Virus record (IMG/VR): IMGVR_UViG_3300029883_000002
Span: 40,584-104,583 of that record
Strand: one strand, 5' to 3'
Length of the DNA: 64,000 nt
From: a virus
Shown: positions 36,236 to 45,261 of the stretch, one piece after another
How the letters are laid out: each line of letters opens with the position of its first letter
How positions within the stretch are numbered: the first letter of the stretch is position 1
Translations under genes and position numbers: made by a program
The notes under the pieces: model-generated
Seen by the model: only the letters and a program-made list of their open reading frames with translations
The model's database searches: none
What the model was told of the DNA's origin: nothing

Positions 36236-36847
36236 ATGTCATTTACTATGACACAGTTAGGTGCATTTCCTCTTGCTGGTAATCTTTTAGGTGGTGGCGG
36301 AAACGATGCCATTGTTAACAAGATCAATAACTCATTTCAAAGTAATAACTTCTTTGGAAATATTCAAGACGATTTTACAAGTATTCGTAAATCCTTTGTT
36401 GATACAGTCATTCGTGATATTCGTATGTCTGAAGTTAAGTTCAATGAGGCCATGACTACTATCGATGTACAAGAAAATAATATCAAACCGTTAGAAACAT
36501 TAGATGATCTTAGAGATACACCTTCTATTATGTTCCATCCTATTATTACATATGCGCCAGTATTGAATCTATTAAAACAAGGAAGAATTAGTGGATTTGG
36601 ATTTGATCCAGAACATATTGATGAAGAAGATGTTTATGGAAGATTAATTAATAATGGTAGAGTTGATGATGTTATGGAAGCCATGGATGAAAATGGAATT
36701 GTTACATTTAAAAATGTTTGGTATAGTGACGATCCTGTATTAACAAGAAGTGAATTAGATGCCATTGAACGAACTCGTGATTTTGTTGATACTGTTATTA
36801 GAGTAATGAAGTTAGATCCTACAAATCCAGATTGTGATTTAGGATAA
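36236..36847 (+). CDS. Unknown 203-aa protein after RNA polymerase beta'
   Basis: Not recognised. N-terminal Gly-rich segment (AGNLLGGGGNDAIV), then helices and a conserved-looking core (PSIMFHPIITYAPVLNLL, GFGFDPEHIDEEDVYG). It starts 12 bp after the beta' stop with TTAGGAG, so it belongs to the same early operon. It could be a polymerase-associated factor, but that is position only. Confidence 0.65.
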   Translation: MSFTMTQLGAFPLAGNLLGGGGNDAIVNKINNSFQSNNFFGNIQDDFTSIRKSFVDTVIRDIRMSEVKFNEAMTTIDVQENNIKPLETLDDLRDTPSIMFHPIITYAPVLNLLKQGRISGFGFDPEHIDEEDVYGRLINNGRVDDVMEAMDENGIVTFKNVWYSDDPVLTRSELDAIERTRDFVDTVIRVMKLDPTNPDCDLG

Positions 36848-36853
36848 AATTTT

Positions 36854-36887
36854 ATGATGGGGATGGGTGAAAATCCATCCTCATTAT
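36854..36887 (+). terminator. Weak hairpin terminator
   Basis: The stem ATGATGGGGATGG with CCATCCTCATTAT (imperfect) and an 8-base loop lies between two small genes. There is no T-run, so read-through is likely. Confidence 0.55.
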
Positions 36888-36907
36888 AAACTACAAGGAT
36901 GTAGAAA

Positions 36908-37300
36908 ATGGCAACAATTGTCATTCCAACATTAGGACCAACTGGTTTATTAAAAACCGGTACCGATAAAGTAACATATATGTTGAATTATTTTTTTAGT
37001 ATGAAGGCGGGTATTTCTGACTTATTTCCAGATCTATTAATTAGTAATCATGACTTATTAACTCGATATGAAAATACTCCTGATCAGTATGTAGCAAATA
37101 CTAAAAAACAACTAATGAATGTTATGGCAAGATTATTTGGAGAAAATAACTATACAGTTGAAGTTACTTATAATGCATCAAGTAAAGTTGGATTTTATGA
37201 TATTACTATTGAAATAATGTGGATCGAAGATGGACAATGGAATAGTTTAACTTCTAATGTTAATATAACCAATAATCAAATAACCATGTCATTCACATAA
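36908..37300 (+). CDS. Unknown 130-aa protein
   Basis: Not recognised. The C-terminal half is beta-rich (YTVEVTYNASSKVGFYDITI, TSNVNITNNQITMSFT) and the N-terminal half helical. The layout is like small tail-completion or baseplate wedge proteins (gp25-like), but no diagnostic residues are present. Strong AAGGATG ribosome site. Confidence 0.6.
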   Translation: MATIVIPTLGPTGLLKTGTDKVTYMLNYFFSMKAGISDLFPDLLISNHDLLTRYENTPDQYVANTKKQLMNVMARLFGENNYTVEVTYNASSKVGFYDITIEIMWIEDGQWNSLTSNVNITNNQITMSFT

Positions 37301-37312
37301 GGGAGAACTAAA

Positions 37313-37924
37313 ATGTCATTTGATTTTACAAGAGATTTATTAGCGAAACTCGGTGGACATAGTGCTGTAGATGAAATTAATAGTTTTTGTAAGACTGCTT
37401 TAAAAACCCTTGATGATATTTCAAAAAAGAATAATACTTTTACATTAATGCAGTTTAAAAAGTTTATGCCTATTTTTTATTCTAACAATAGTAATAGAGA
37501 AGATGAAAAATATAAAAAATTAGTGGAAGAATTTATGGATCGTAAAATAGATTTCTTTGAAATGATTTATGTTGTTGATAACAATGATCCCAATCTTGTT
37601 CTTTTCAGATTACCAAGATTATTTAGACGCCCTAAAGATACTGCCGAAAGAAGTAGAAATGATAGAATTGGTTTAAATGCATATGTTAATAAAACATCAA
37701 GTCAGATTCCTAGAGACTCAAGTGCCGCTTGGGGTGTTTTATATAGAGTTTTAGATAAAAAATTTAATGTAGATGGTATAGAGATTGAAGAAGCACAGAA
37801 AGAATTTATGGACTGTATTAAGTCTATTAGAGATTTTATTCAGAATGGTCCTCCTAAAGAGATAGAAGAAACAAAAATCAATGAACAAGATAGCACAGAA
37901 TGGGAAGTCCCAGACGACAACTGA
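37313..37924 (+). CDS. Unknown 203-aa protein preceding the SbcD-like nuclease
   Basis: Not recognised. Helical protein with a central RLPRLFRRPKDTAERSRNDR basic stretch and an acidic C-terminal tail (IEETKINEQDSTEWEVPDDN). Its 3' end overlaps the start of the nuclease gene by 44 bp in another frame, so the two are probably co-translated. A regulator or partner of the nuclease is possible. Confidence 0.65.
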   Translation: MSFDFTRDLLAKLGGHSAVDEINSFCKTALKTLDDISKKNNTFTLMQFKKFMPIFYSNNSNREDEKYKKLVEEFMDRKIDFFEMIYVVDNNDPNLVLFRLPRLFRRPKDTAERSRNDRIGLNAYVNKTSSQIPRDSSAAWGVLYRVLDKKFNVDGIEIEEAQKEFMDCIKSIRDFIQNGPPKEIEETKINEQDSTEWEVPDDN

Positions 37925-39062
37925 TTTTGGTATTATTAATTTAACTGATGTTCATTTAGGACATTATAAAACACCGAGTCAATATATCATTGATAATCTT
38001 TATATGTATTTATTTCCATTATTAAAACAAGAAACTACAAAACTTCTTTTGATCAATGGTGATTTTCTAGATACACTTTTGTATTTAAATCCTAGTGTAA
38101 ATATCATTCTTGGTTTTATAGTTGATCTTCTTTATCGGTGTAATAAAGAAAGTATTGTTGTTCGTGTTGTGAGGGGTACATATTCTCACGATAGAAATCA
38201 AATGTCATTATTTAAATTACTGTATGATAAACACAAGTTTACAAACGATTTAAAATACATAGATAAATTAACATATGAAAACATCAATAGTTTAAATAGA
38301 TCTTTTATCTATATACCTGACGATTTACCATATGAGGATAGTTATGCTATTATAGAAGAAGTAAAGAATTTGCTATCTATTAATAACGTATCTCATGTTG
38401 ACTATGTGACAGTTCATGGCAACTTTGCACATGCTCTTCCAGAAAATATATCATTACCAAAGTGTACTTTTTCTGCTGAGCAGTTTAAGGATTTTGTTAA
38501 GAAAGCAGTGTTATGTGGACACATCCATCTTGTGTCTGTTTATGAAAATGTATACTTTAGTGGATCTTTTGATAGACTTGCTCATAATGAAGAAGAACGC
38601 AAAGGATTCTTTTATATATTAGATATGGAAAATGGATTTACTCCAAAGTTTATAGAAAATAAAAATGCTATGCCTTATATAACATTTAATATGATGAACA
38701 TAACTGATCTTGATGATATCATTTCTGACTTTGATAAAAGAATGGATAAGTTTTATAAGGATAGGTCTGTATATGGTTTTGTTAGAGTTATTCATAATTC
38801 AAAAGAAGTAAAAACTATATTAACAAGATATGTAAAACAAAACTACACAAATATTATCTTTACTTATAAAAAAGATAAAACAGAAAAAGATAATCAATTT
38901 AAGTTACATCAAATGAAAGAGATTAATAAAGATAGACCAATTCCAACTCCAGATACATTACCAAAGTTAATTCACGAAAGATTAAAACTAAAATCAAATA
39001 TCGAATTATCCGAAGAAATGATACAGTCTATTCTTGATAGTCTCGACGAACCATTAATTTAG
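37881..39062 (+). CDS. SbcD/Mre11-type metallophosphoesterase nuclease
   Basis: A 393-aa protein with the calcineurin-like phosphoesterase motifs in order: DVHLG (about residue 23), GDFLD (about 59), RGTYSHDR (about 98, in place of GNHD), TVHGN (about 175) and CGHIH (about 212). These residues bind two metal ions. The family includes SbcD, Mre11 and T4 gp47, which trim DNA ends with an SMC-like partner (SbcC/gp46). No such partner is in this window. The first 15 residues overlap the upstream gene, and an internal start is possible. Confidence 0.85.
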   Translation: MNKIAQNGKSQTTTDFGIINLTDVHLGHYKTPSQYIIDNLYMYLFPLLKQETTKLLLINGDFLDTLLYLNPSVNIILGFIVDLLYRCNKESIVVRVVRGTYSHDRNQMSLFKLLYDKHKFTNDLKYIDKLTYENINSLNRSFIYIPDDLPYEDSYAIIEEVKNLLSINNVSHVDYVTVHGNFAHALPENISLPKCTFSAEQFKDFVKKAVLCGHIHLVSVYENVYFSGSFDRLAHNEEERKGFFYILDMENGFTPKFIENKNAMPYITFNMMNITDLDDIISDFDKRMDKFYKDRSVYGFVRVIHNSKEVKTILTRYVKQNYTNIIFTYKKDKTEKDNQFKLHQMKEINKDRPIPTPDTLPKLIHERLKLKSNIELSEEMIQSILDSLDEPLI

Positions 39063-39074
39063 GGGAGGTATTTC

Positions 39075-39947
39075 GTGTCTTATCAGTTTCCAGCTGTTAA
39101 TAATACAGATGTATCCTCTAAATCTGGAGATCTTATTCTTGGTGGTAGTATTGGAATTAATAAGATTCTTCTTTACTTTAGAGAAAATGCGCATAAAGCC
39201 AGAAGAAAAGAATGGGATTTATTCTTTGTAAACGTTTATACATTAGGAAGAAACTGTTTTAGATCAGGAATGAAGTTAGACGAATTTGTATTTGGAATTG
39301 ATAATGAAATAGAGAAATTAACAACGTACTATAGTGCTTATACACAAGCAAGAGAAACTAGAAAAGTAGGACTCATTTTTTACATACCAGATTATGAACA
39401 TATTCCAAGATATTTACGATTAGAAAAAACTGGACAGAAAAAAGAATTTGATGAACTTTATAGAGAATTGTTAAAAGCTCATAAGAAAACTAAATATGTA
39501 GATTTAACAGAAGATGAAAATATACAAAGATTTTTAATAAATGTTCAAGATGCTGTATATCCACACAAAGCTCTTCCTCTTATAACCGGTAAAAAATTCG
39601 GTAATGTAGGAACATTATTACTATCACACGTTGCTATGGATTATCATCTCTATAAGAGTTATAAGAACATCAATGTCATTGAGTCGCATCAAGGTAATAT
39701 TTTAGAATATCAAGATTTTGGTAAAAAACTTATCAAAGATGTAAGAGTACCGTTTAATACAATAACACATCGGGTATTTGGTGACAGTACTGTATTAAAA
39801 CCTCTTCTAGAAAAAAAAGATAAGAAGAAATTATTAGAAAATATCAAAACTAAAAATTGGTTTATTAGAACAGACTATGAATTGAAAAAGTTTATTTTAG
39901 AAACTACCTCTATTAAAGAGACCGATTTAGATTTTCTTAAATTATAA
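39075..39947 (+). CDS. Unknown 290-aa protein after the nuclease
   Basis: Not recognised. GTG start with GGGGAGG 6 nt upstream. Helical N-terminus (KILLYFRENAHKARRKEWDL), a middle with VGLIFYIPDYEHIPRYLRLE and LPLITGKKFGNVGTLLLSHV, and a basic C-terminus. It follows the SbcD-like gene by 12 bp and is the last gene of the operon. Could be a DNA-metabolism accessory factor. Confidence 0.6.
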   Translation: MSYQFPAVNNTDVSSKSGDLILGGSIGINKILLYFRENAHKARRKEWDLFFVNVYTLGRNCFRSGMKLDEFVFGIDNEIEKLTTYYSAYTQARETRKVGLIFYIPDYEHIPRYLRLEKTGQKKEFDELYRELLKAHKKTKYVDLTEDENIQRFLINVQDAVYPHKALPLITGKKFGNVGTLLLSHVAMDYHLYKSYKNINVIESHQGNILEYQDFGKKLIKDVRVPFNTITHRVFGDSTVLKPLLEKKDKKKLLENIKTKNWFIRTDYELKKFILETTSIKETDLDFLKL

Positions 39948-40019
39948 TTTATGCTTAGTATACATGATATGTAGTTTTTTAACAATCCAAAAGACCTTTG
40001 ACAAGGAAAGCCATCGATT

Positions 40020-40649
40020 ATGTCTGACCAAAAAAGCTATGAGCAGAAGCCCTTCGAGCCGAAGCCTTACGATTTTTCTCGCCTGGTCAATCTGCGAGGA
40101 TCGGATAACAAGGATGCTTCTCTGAATATTGGCGTCTATAACGGCAACGCATCCTTGGCCGTCATGGTCAAGAATGTTCAGGGCGGTCCTGTGTTCAAGT
40201 GGAATCTGAGCCGCAATGCCATGGTGGTTCTGCGCAGCAAGTTTCGTAAGCTGCTGGTAGAGCAGCATCCCGAGACCCACGAGACGATCAATCTCACGAT
40301 TTATGATGACAAAGAAAAGAAATTCATGCCCAACGGGTGTGTTGTCATCGGTCGGAATGACAAGAACGTCTGTTATATCGCTGTTAATGGCCAGAAGGCT
40401 GAGCGGTTGCGGTTCAACATTCGGGCCAGTCTGAACTTTGAACTTCAAACTCCTATGGATGAAGTCGGCCGTTCAAACATCGGTGTCGAAACCATCATCG
40501 AACAGCTTGGTGCCGACATTCCTTATGCTGTTCTTCTGACCAGCTATAAGCGCGAATTCGCCGGCCAGGGCGGTCGCCCCAATAATAATACTGGTGGTAG
40601 TGGTGGTTATCAGAAGAGTGTTCCTCAGGAAGATATCTTCGGCGGCTGA
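40020..40649 (+). CDS. Possible single-stranded DNA-binding protein (GC-rich gene)
   Basis: A 209-aa protein. Residues 20-165 are a beta-rich body (ASLNIGVYNGNASLAVMVKN, GCVVIGRNDKNVCYIAVNGQ). Residues about 184-209 are a Gly/Asn linker (NNNTGGSGGYQ) ending in an acidic-hydrophobic tip, QEDIFGG. This design (OB-like body, disordered linker, acidic tip) is that of SSB proteins. Codons are GC-rich like the capsid, as expected of a protein made in bulk. Its position just after the nuclease and before early genes fits DNA replication. No OB-fold signature was provable by eye. Confidence 0.45.
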   Translation: MSDQKSYEQKPFEPKPYDFSRLVNLRGSDNKDASLNIGVYNGNASLAVMVKNVQGGPVFKWNLSRNAMVVLRSKFRKLLVEQHPETHETINLTIYDDKEKKFMPNGCVVIGRNDKNVCYIAVNGQKAERLRFNIRASLNFELQTPMDEVGRSNIGVETIIEQLGADIPYAVLLTSYKREFAGQGGRPNNNTGGSGGYQKSVPQEDIFGG

Positions 40650-40662
40650 TGATCTGATATAT

Positions 40663-40697
40663 ACAAGATGACCAGACTCAAAGTCTGGTCATCTTGT
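40663..40697 (+). terminator. Strong intrinsic terminator after the SSB-like gene
   Basis: A 16-bp perfect stem (ACAAGATGACCAGACT and its complement) with a 3-base loop is followed by GATTTTT. Confidence 0.9.
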
Positions 40698-40722
40698 GAT
40701 TTTTCCTTCTTGTTTTAAAATA

Positions 40723-40730
40723 TATATTAC
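40723..40730 (+). promoter_or_regulatory. Early-type TATATTAC promoter box
   Basis: TATATTAC lies 30 nt before the ATG at 40761. Unlike the three other boxes it has only TTTTAAAA as an upstream inverted repeat. Confidence 0.5.
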
Positions 40731-40760
40731 TTTACAGAAGCATCGAAAGGGGATTTTCGT

Positions 40761-42380
40761 ATGTTAAAGATTATAAAGATTATTACCGAAACTGACCGCC
40801 CTCAATCAGGTATTGCTAAACTTGTTCATGACTTTGATATCAATAATTCCGACGACGATGTGACGTTTCATATAGGCGGTTCTTATAAAAAATTAGTCTC
40901 TTATGATAAGCAGAAAGAAAATCATTGGGATGAGTTAATGCTTCCGGCGAATGCTTTTCTCGAATCTTTACCAGAAGAATTTCAACGAGAAGTATTATTG
41001 TTCTTTATTAAAGCTAATCAGATTATTTCGACAAACATGTATGATCAAAAATCTATGAATGTTTCCCTGGAGGTTATTGGGGATCTATTAATAGAATTGT
41101 CAAATTCTAAGAATTCGAATATGAGTCTTCCTACAAGGCTTATTACATTTGTTAAAGAATCCGGTATCCCTGTTCCTAATCTCGATAAAGCTATGACTGA
41201 GCCACACCATACAAATTCATTAACATTTAAATATGTAGATTATGTTAATGTTATTGCTATTTCTGTTTTATGTAAAATGATTTGTCCTATTTGGGGAGAA
41301 ATCATTCATAAGACAACATCTTTCATTTCTTCTGATATGAAAGAAATTTATTGTATTAAGATTTTAGACAAGTTATTAAGAACTAGTGAATTGGATACTA
41401 TTGATTCTAAGTTTACAAACTATTTGGATAATATTATTAATCGTCGAGATAACAATGATAGAAGTAAGTTTACAGCTTCTATCAGCGGATATTCTCCTGT
41501 TCGTGTTCGTAAGTTTATTTATGCTACTATGCTTGTTAAGAAACTCATTAATATTGATCTATTAAAAGATGATTCTGATGTTATGAAATATATCGATACT
41601 TGTACAAAGAGTTCTTTCTCTGCTTTAAGTATGACAGTTAATCGTGGCAACAATGTCATGAGTAGAACAGAACTTACAGAATCTAGTGGTGGTGATGAAG
41701 AGTCTAATACAACACACCTCGAACATAGTTCGAAGGTATCGCAAATACCTGCTGATATTCCGATCATTATTGAGTATGGTGTTAATTGTCATATTGAAGC
41801 TGTTTGTAAGAACTACAATATTTCTTTTGATATGTTTAGGGATGCTGTTAACTATTATCGGAATAACATTGTACAAGTTAATAGCTTTAATACCACTATT
41901 GCTGGTTTGATCATCGGTCCTATTATCGGTGGTGCAAAAGGGTTACAATATCTTAATGCAGATACGTTCTGTAAACTCATTGTTGTAACTCAAATTTATT
42001 TAGCATTGAGTGGAAAATCTGCCCTTGTTAATTTGTTAACATGTAATACACCGAATGATAAGAAAGATAGTGCATTATCAACGGTTGGCAATCGTATTAA
42101 TATGAGTTATAATCAAACAATTGAGTATAGAAATTGTATTGCATCGTTTCCTAATTCTATTGGTGATAATTCTTTTGTCAATGTTATTAATAGTCTTAAA
42201 GATTTTATTATTCTCTATGATCACAAATATAATACTGCTCCTATGTTATTCAAATTAATCAATCAGGATATTGAAAATGGAGAAGATGTTTATTATGACG
42301 ATGAAGTTGTTCGTGATATTTGTAGAATAATTTTACAGGTCAGGAACTCTCAAATGCCTGAAGAAAAGATCGAAGAGTGA
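40761..42380 (+). CDS. Unknown 539-aa protein with an early-type promoter
   Basis: Not recognised. Helical protein with an acidic/Ser-rich loop near residues 312-322 (SSGGDEESNTT) and a conserved-looking segment TTIAGLIIGPIIGGAKGL. Strong GAAAGGGG ribosome site. Size and early-type promoter recall the roughly 520-aa fifth subunit (gp68-like) of the phiKZ non-virion polymerase, but no motif proves it. Its stop overlaps the GTG of the next gene. Confidence 0.6.
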   Translation: MLKIIKIITETDRPQSGIAKLVHDFDINNSDDDVTFHIGGSYKKLVSYDKQKENHWDELMLPANAFLESLPEEFQREVLLFFIKANQIISTNMYDQKSMNVSLEVIGDLLIELSNSKNSNMSLPTRLITFVKESGIPVPNLDKAMTEPHHTNSLTFKYVDYVNVIAISVLCKMICPIWGEIIHKTTSFISSDMKEIYCIKILDKLLRTSELDTIDSKFTNYLDNIINRRDNNDRSKFTASISGYSPVRVRKFIYATMLVKKLINIDLLKDDSDVMKYIDTCTKSSFSALSMTVNRGNNVMSRTELTESSGGDEESNTTHLEHSSKVSQIPADIPIIIEYGVNCHIEAVCKNYNISFDMFRDAVNYYRNNIVQVNSFNTTIAGLIIGPIIGGAKGLQYLNADTFCKLIVVTQIYLALSGKSALVNLLTCNTPNDKKDSALSTVGNRINMSYNQTIEYRNCIASFPNSIGDNSFVNVINSLKDFIILYDHKYNTAPMLFKLINQDIENGEDVYYDDEVVRDICRIILQVRNSQMPEEKIEE

Positions 42381-43516
42381 GTAGTATTATAAATTATATT
42401 TCTTTAGATCGAGATAGAAGTGTCCTCACGGGCACTTCTTTCGGTTATACGAGAATGATAAGTGGATTTTATCAACCTACTATTGTTGGAGACCCATTAG
42501 AAATTGAAGCTGATCAAAATATAACATATCCTAGTTTTATAAAATTAATAGAGTATGAATATCAATGTGGTAAAGCTTTTATCATTGAAAGACTGTGTTT
42601 TAAAGATGATAAGATGTACTATCCGTATCATGTTAGTTTTCATGATATTGAAGAAGGTTCACATTCAAATGACTATATCTTTGTTAACCATATTAATAAT
42701 ATTCATAAATCAATAACAAATACAAAGTTTAAACATAATACTCCACTTAGAGCATTTTGTAATAAACTTGATAGTAATTCATATCAGATAGAAAATCAAT
42801 ATATGAAATATTCAGATTTTTATAATACTGTAAGCCAGACGTTTTATGATACGACTGCATTAACGAACTTTTTATATACAGAAAAACGTAATAAGAGACC
42901 TATTATGGATGATTATAATTGGTATATATTTCCTAAAGTTCCTATAAGTGATACATTAAGTAATATTGCATTAACAGAACCTTTAACATTAGATCATTTT
43001 AAACAGAATGCTAATTATGGATTGGATATGTCAGAGCTTCATAAATTTGATTTATACGACATCAGTAACAAAATGAATATTATTGTTAATGATAAACAAT
43101 TTGACGATATCTTTATGATGTTTATATCTTTGAAAAGGGCATATACTGATTTGCATTATAACTATATATTACTTAATGGTAACGTATTTGTAGATGATAA
43201 TCACGATAGCATTTGTATCGATAGACTTAATAGAAAGTATCCTTTTAGAAATGCATATGGTCCTAAAGATGTACTTTCAGTAATTGTAAAAAAATTACTT
43301 AAGTATGCACAACACAATATCGATATCGCTAATAACATTAGTTGTTCTTTTATGAATAATCCATTATGTAAAATAAAAATTTGTATTCATATGACGTTTA
43401 ACGACGAAGCTGTAATTATAGTTTATAATGAAGAGAATGTACGTGATTGGTTTTGTATTTATTTTGATTTAGCTTTATTGTTATTGACAAGCTCTAATTT
43501 CATTCGAACCGTCTAA
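42377..43516 (+). CDS. Unknown 379-aa protein
   Basis: Not recognised. GTG start overlapping the upstream TGA by four bases (GTGA), so coupled. Mixed alpha/beta protein with many aromatic residues (FDDIFMMFISLKRAYTDLHY). No signal, membrane segment or catalytic motif. Followed after 19 bp by a 546-aa gene with a strong ribosome site. Confidence 0.6.
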   Translation: MSSIINYISLDRDRSVLTGTSFGYTRMISGFYQPTIVGDPLEIEADQNITYPSFIKLIEYEYQCGKAFIIERLCFKDDKMYYPYHVSFHDIEEGSHSNDYIFVNHINNIHKSITNTKFKHNTPLRAFCNKLDSNSYQIENQYMKYSDFYNTVSQTFYDTTALTNFLYTEKRNKRPIMDDYNWYIFPKVPISDTLSNIALTEPLTLDHFKQNANYGLDMSELHKFDLYDISNKMNIIVNDKQFDDIFMMFISLKRAYTDLHYNYILLNGNVFVDDNHDSICIDRLNRKYPFRNAYGPKDVLSVIVKKLLKYAQHNIDIANNISCSFMNNPLCKIKICIHMTFNDEAVIIVYNEENVRDWFCIYFDLALLLLTSSNFIRTV

Positions 43517-43535
43517 TCCTTGGAGGGACGAACTC

Positions 43536-45176
43536 ATGGCTAACTTTATTGGTAATGATTATGAATTGAATAATAAAGGCATGTTTGAAAATAAATTTAA
43601 TAATGACAAGAAAGTTGTTATTTATATATTCTCCCCTCGTAATTTTACTGATCAATGTATACGTCCTATGACATATGAAATTAATCGTGGTGTTCTTGGA
43701 CAAGTTCAAGAGTGCATGAGCGATGCCGTTCATCAATGTAATGAAAATCTTGTTTTGAAATTAGCTGATGATATTAATGTTCAGGGAGCCATCAAATCAC
43801 AATGGTCTCCTGATCGTATTGTTAAAGCCAGTGAGTTCAGTCATGAAACTGGCTGGACTTTTCTTATGTATATTGATAATCTTCCTATTTATAATAGCAG
43901 TGGTATTCAGATGCAATGTGCAAATAGTCGAACTATCTATTTTGGACGATTTAGTGACGAACCTATGAATCTGCATGGTACCATCAATCCCGATACTGTC
44001 ATGATTATTCTTCATAAAACTGGCGTTACTGCACAACGATATGGTGATAAAGATCTTATTGGTCTCCAAAATGATACTGATATTATCCACGGAAATACTT
44101 TACAGTTCTTATCTGATCGCGATTCGTATTTGATGCGTCCTGAAGAATTAAGCAATGTTACCGATTTGACGAATAATACTTCTGTTACAATGATTACTGA
44201 AATGAATAAGCTTGGTAATCAAGGTGAAGCTATTATTACAAATACTAGTTTAAAAACACCATCTCAAAATATGGGTCATATTCTTCGCGGTATTGCTAAA
44301 ACTAAGATTGATGCTCGTAGTCCTAATAATGGGATGATGCATTCTGATTTGTTACAAGAATCTTATTTTGATAGTCTTACAAACAATTTACGAGATGTTA
44401 GTTTTGGATCTTCCATTCTTGATCTCGATAGTTGTATTTCATTAGGTGATTTTGTTAGTCGATTTGACCCTAAAATTATTGATTTCAATGTTGGTAATGG
44501 ATTTAACCAAAGAGATCAAAGTGTTGCATGTGCTTCGAATGCAGCTAGCTCTATGTTGGCACAGGTCATTCCTGTTGTTATGACACAGTATATGATTGCA
44601 AATGTTGGTTTTGTTTACAATAGCTTTTATGATAAACAACAATTAAATGTTGGCGGACGAGCCCTTGAAGTTACCCAGGGTACTCTTGGATATCTTGTCC
44701 CCAACCTTGATGAAGATACTAAAGCTCGTAATTTTCAATATTTTATTCGTGATCTTACAAATGGTATTTTTAAAGTTCTTGAATTTCAACGTGGTGATTT
44801 TGAACTAAGTGCAAGTGTCTGTTTTGCTGGTTTAACGCATATTAACTTTCATTATCTTTGCGACAATGAACGATATCGTGAAAACTATGAAGTTCCAACT
44901 ATTCTTGGTGGTATGATTTCTCCGCTTATTGGATCTGGTGATGCGATTGGATATAACAGTAGAAATTTGAGTACCTTATTAGGTATTGGTATTGGTGATG
45001 ATACTCGTCCTCTTCTTGGTATGGATGATGGTCCTTCTGAGATGCAGAAGCTTTTTGGTGCTATCGACGAAGGACGTAAGAATAAGAATTTTGGATCTAT
45101 TGGTAACGGAAATAGTTTTATAAATAATAACAGCAACATCTTTAAAAGCAATAACGACGATGATCTTATTTTATAA
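43536..45176 (+). CDS. Unknown 546-aa protein, probably structural
   Basis: Not recognised. Beta-rich body (KKVVIYIFSPRNFTDQCIRP, GTINPDTVMIILHKTGVTAQ). The C-terminal 45 residues are disordered, Asn/Gly-rich (FGSIGNGNSFINNNSNIF) and end in the acidic tip NDDDLIL. Start follows TTGGAGGGA. It precedes the FG-rich protein; the similar disordered tails suggest the two work together. Confidence 0.65.
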   Translation: MANFIGNDYELNNKGMFENKFNNDKKVVIYIFSPRNFTDQCIRPMTYEINRGVLGQVQECMSDAVHQCNENLVLKLADDINVQGAIKSQWSPDRIVKASEFSHETGWTFLMYIDNLPIYNSSGIQMQCANSRTIYFGRFSDEPMNLHGTINPDTVMIILHKTGVTAQRYGDKDLIGLQNDTDIIHGNTLQFLSDRDSYLMRPEELSNVTDLTNNTSVTMITEMNKLGNQGEAIITNTSLKTPSQNMGHILRGIAKTKIDARSPNNGMMHSDLLQESYFDSLTNNLRDVSFGSSILDLDSCISLGDFVSRFDPKIIDFNVGNGFNQRDQSVACASNAASSMLAQVIPVVMTQYMIANVGFVYNSFYDKQQLNVGGRALEVTQGTLGYLVPNLDEDTKARNFQYFIRDLTNGIFKVLEFQRGDFELSASVCFAGLTHINFHYLCDNERYRENYEVPTILGGMISPLIGSGDAIGYNSRNLSTLLGIGIGDDTRPLLGMDDGPSEMQKLFGAIDEGRKNKNFGSIGNGNSFINNNSNIFKSNNDDDLIL

Positions 45177-45210
45177 AATATGATATCATATTCTAGAATT
45201 GAAACCGGAG

Positions 45211-45228
45211 TGGGTTGTTGACAACCCA
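45211..45228 (+). terminator. Short hairpin terminator
   Basis: TGGGTTGT/ACAACCCA with a 2-base centre is followed by TTTCTATTCTT. A separate 16-bp AT palindrome lies at 45177-45192. Confidence 0.65.
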
Positions 45229-45261
45229 TTTCTATTCTTCAGAAAATCCAAGGGGACTTAA

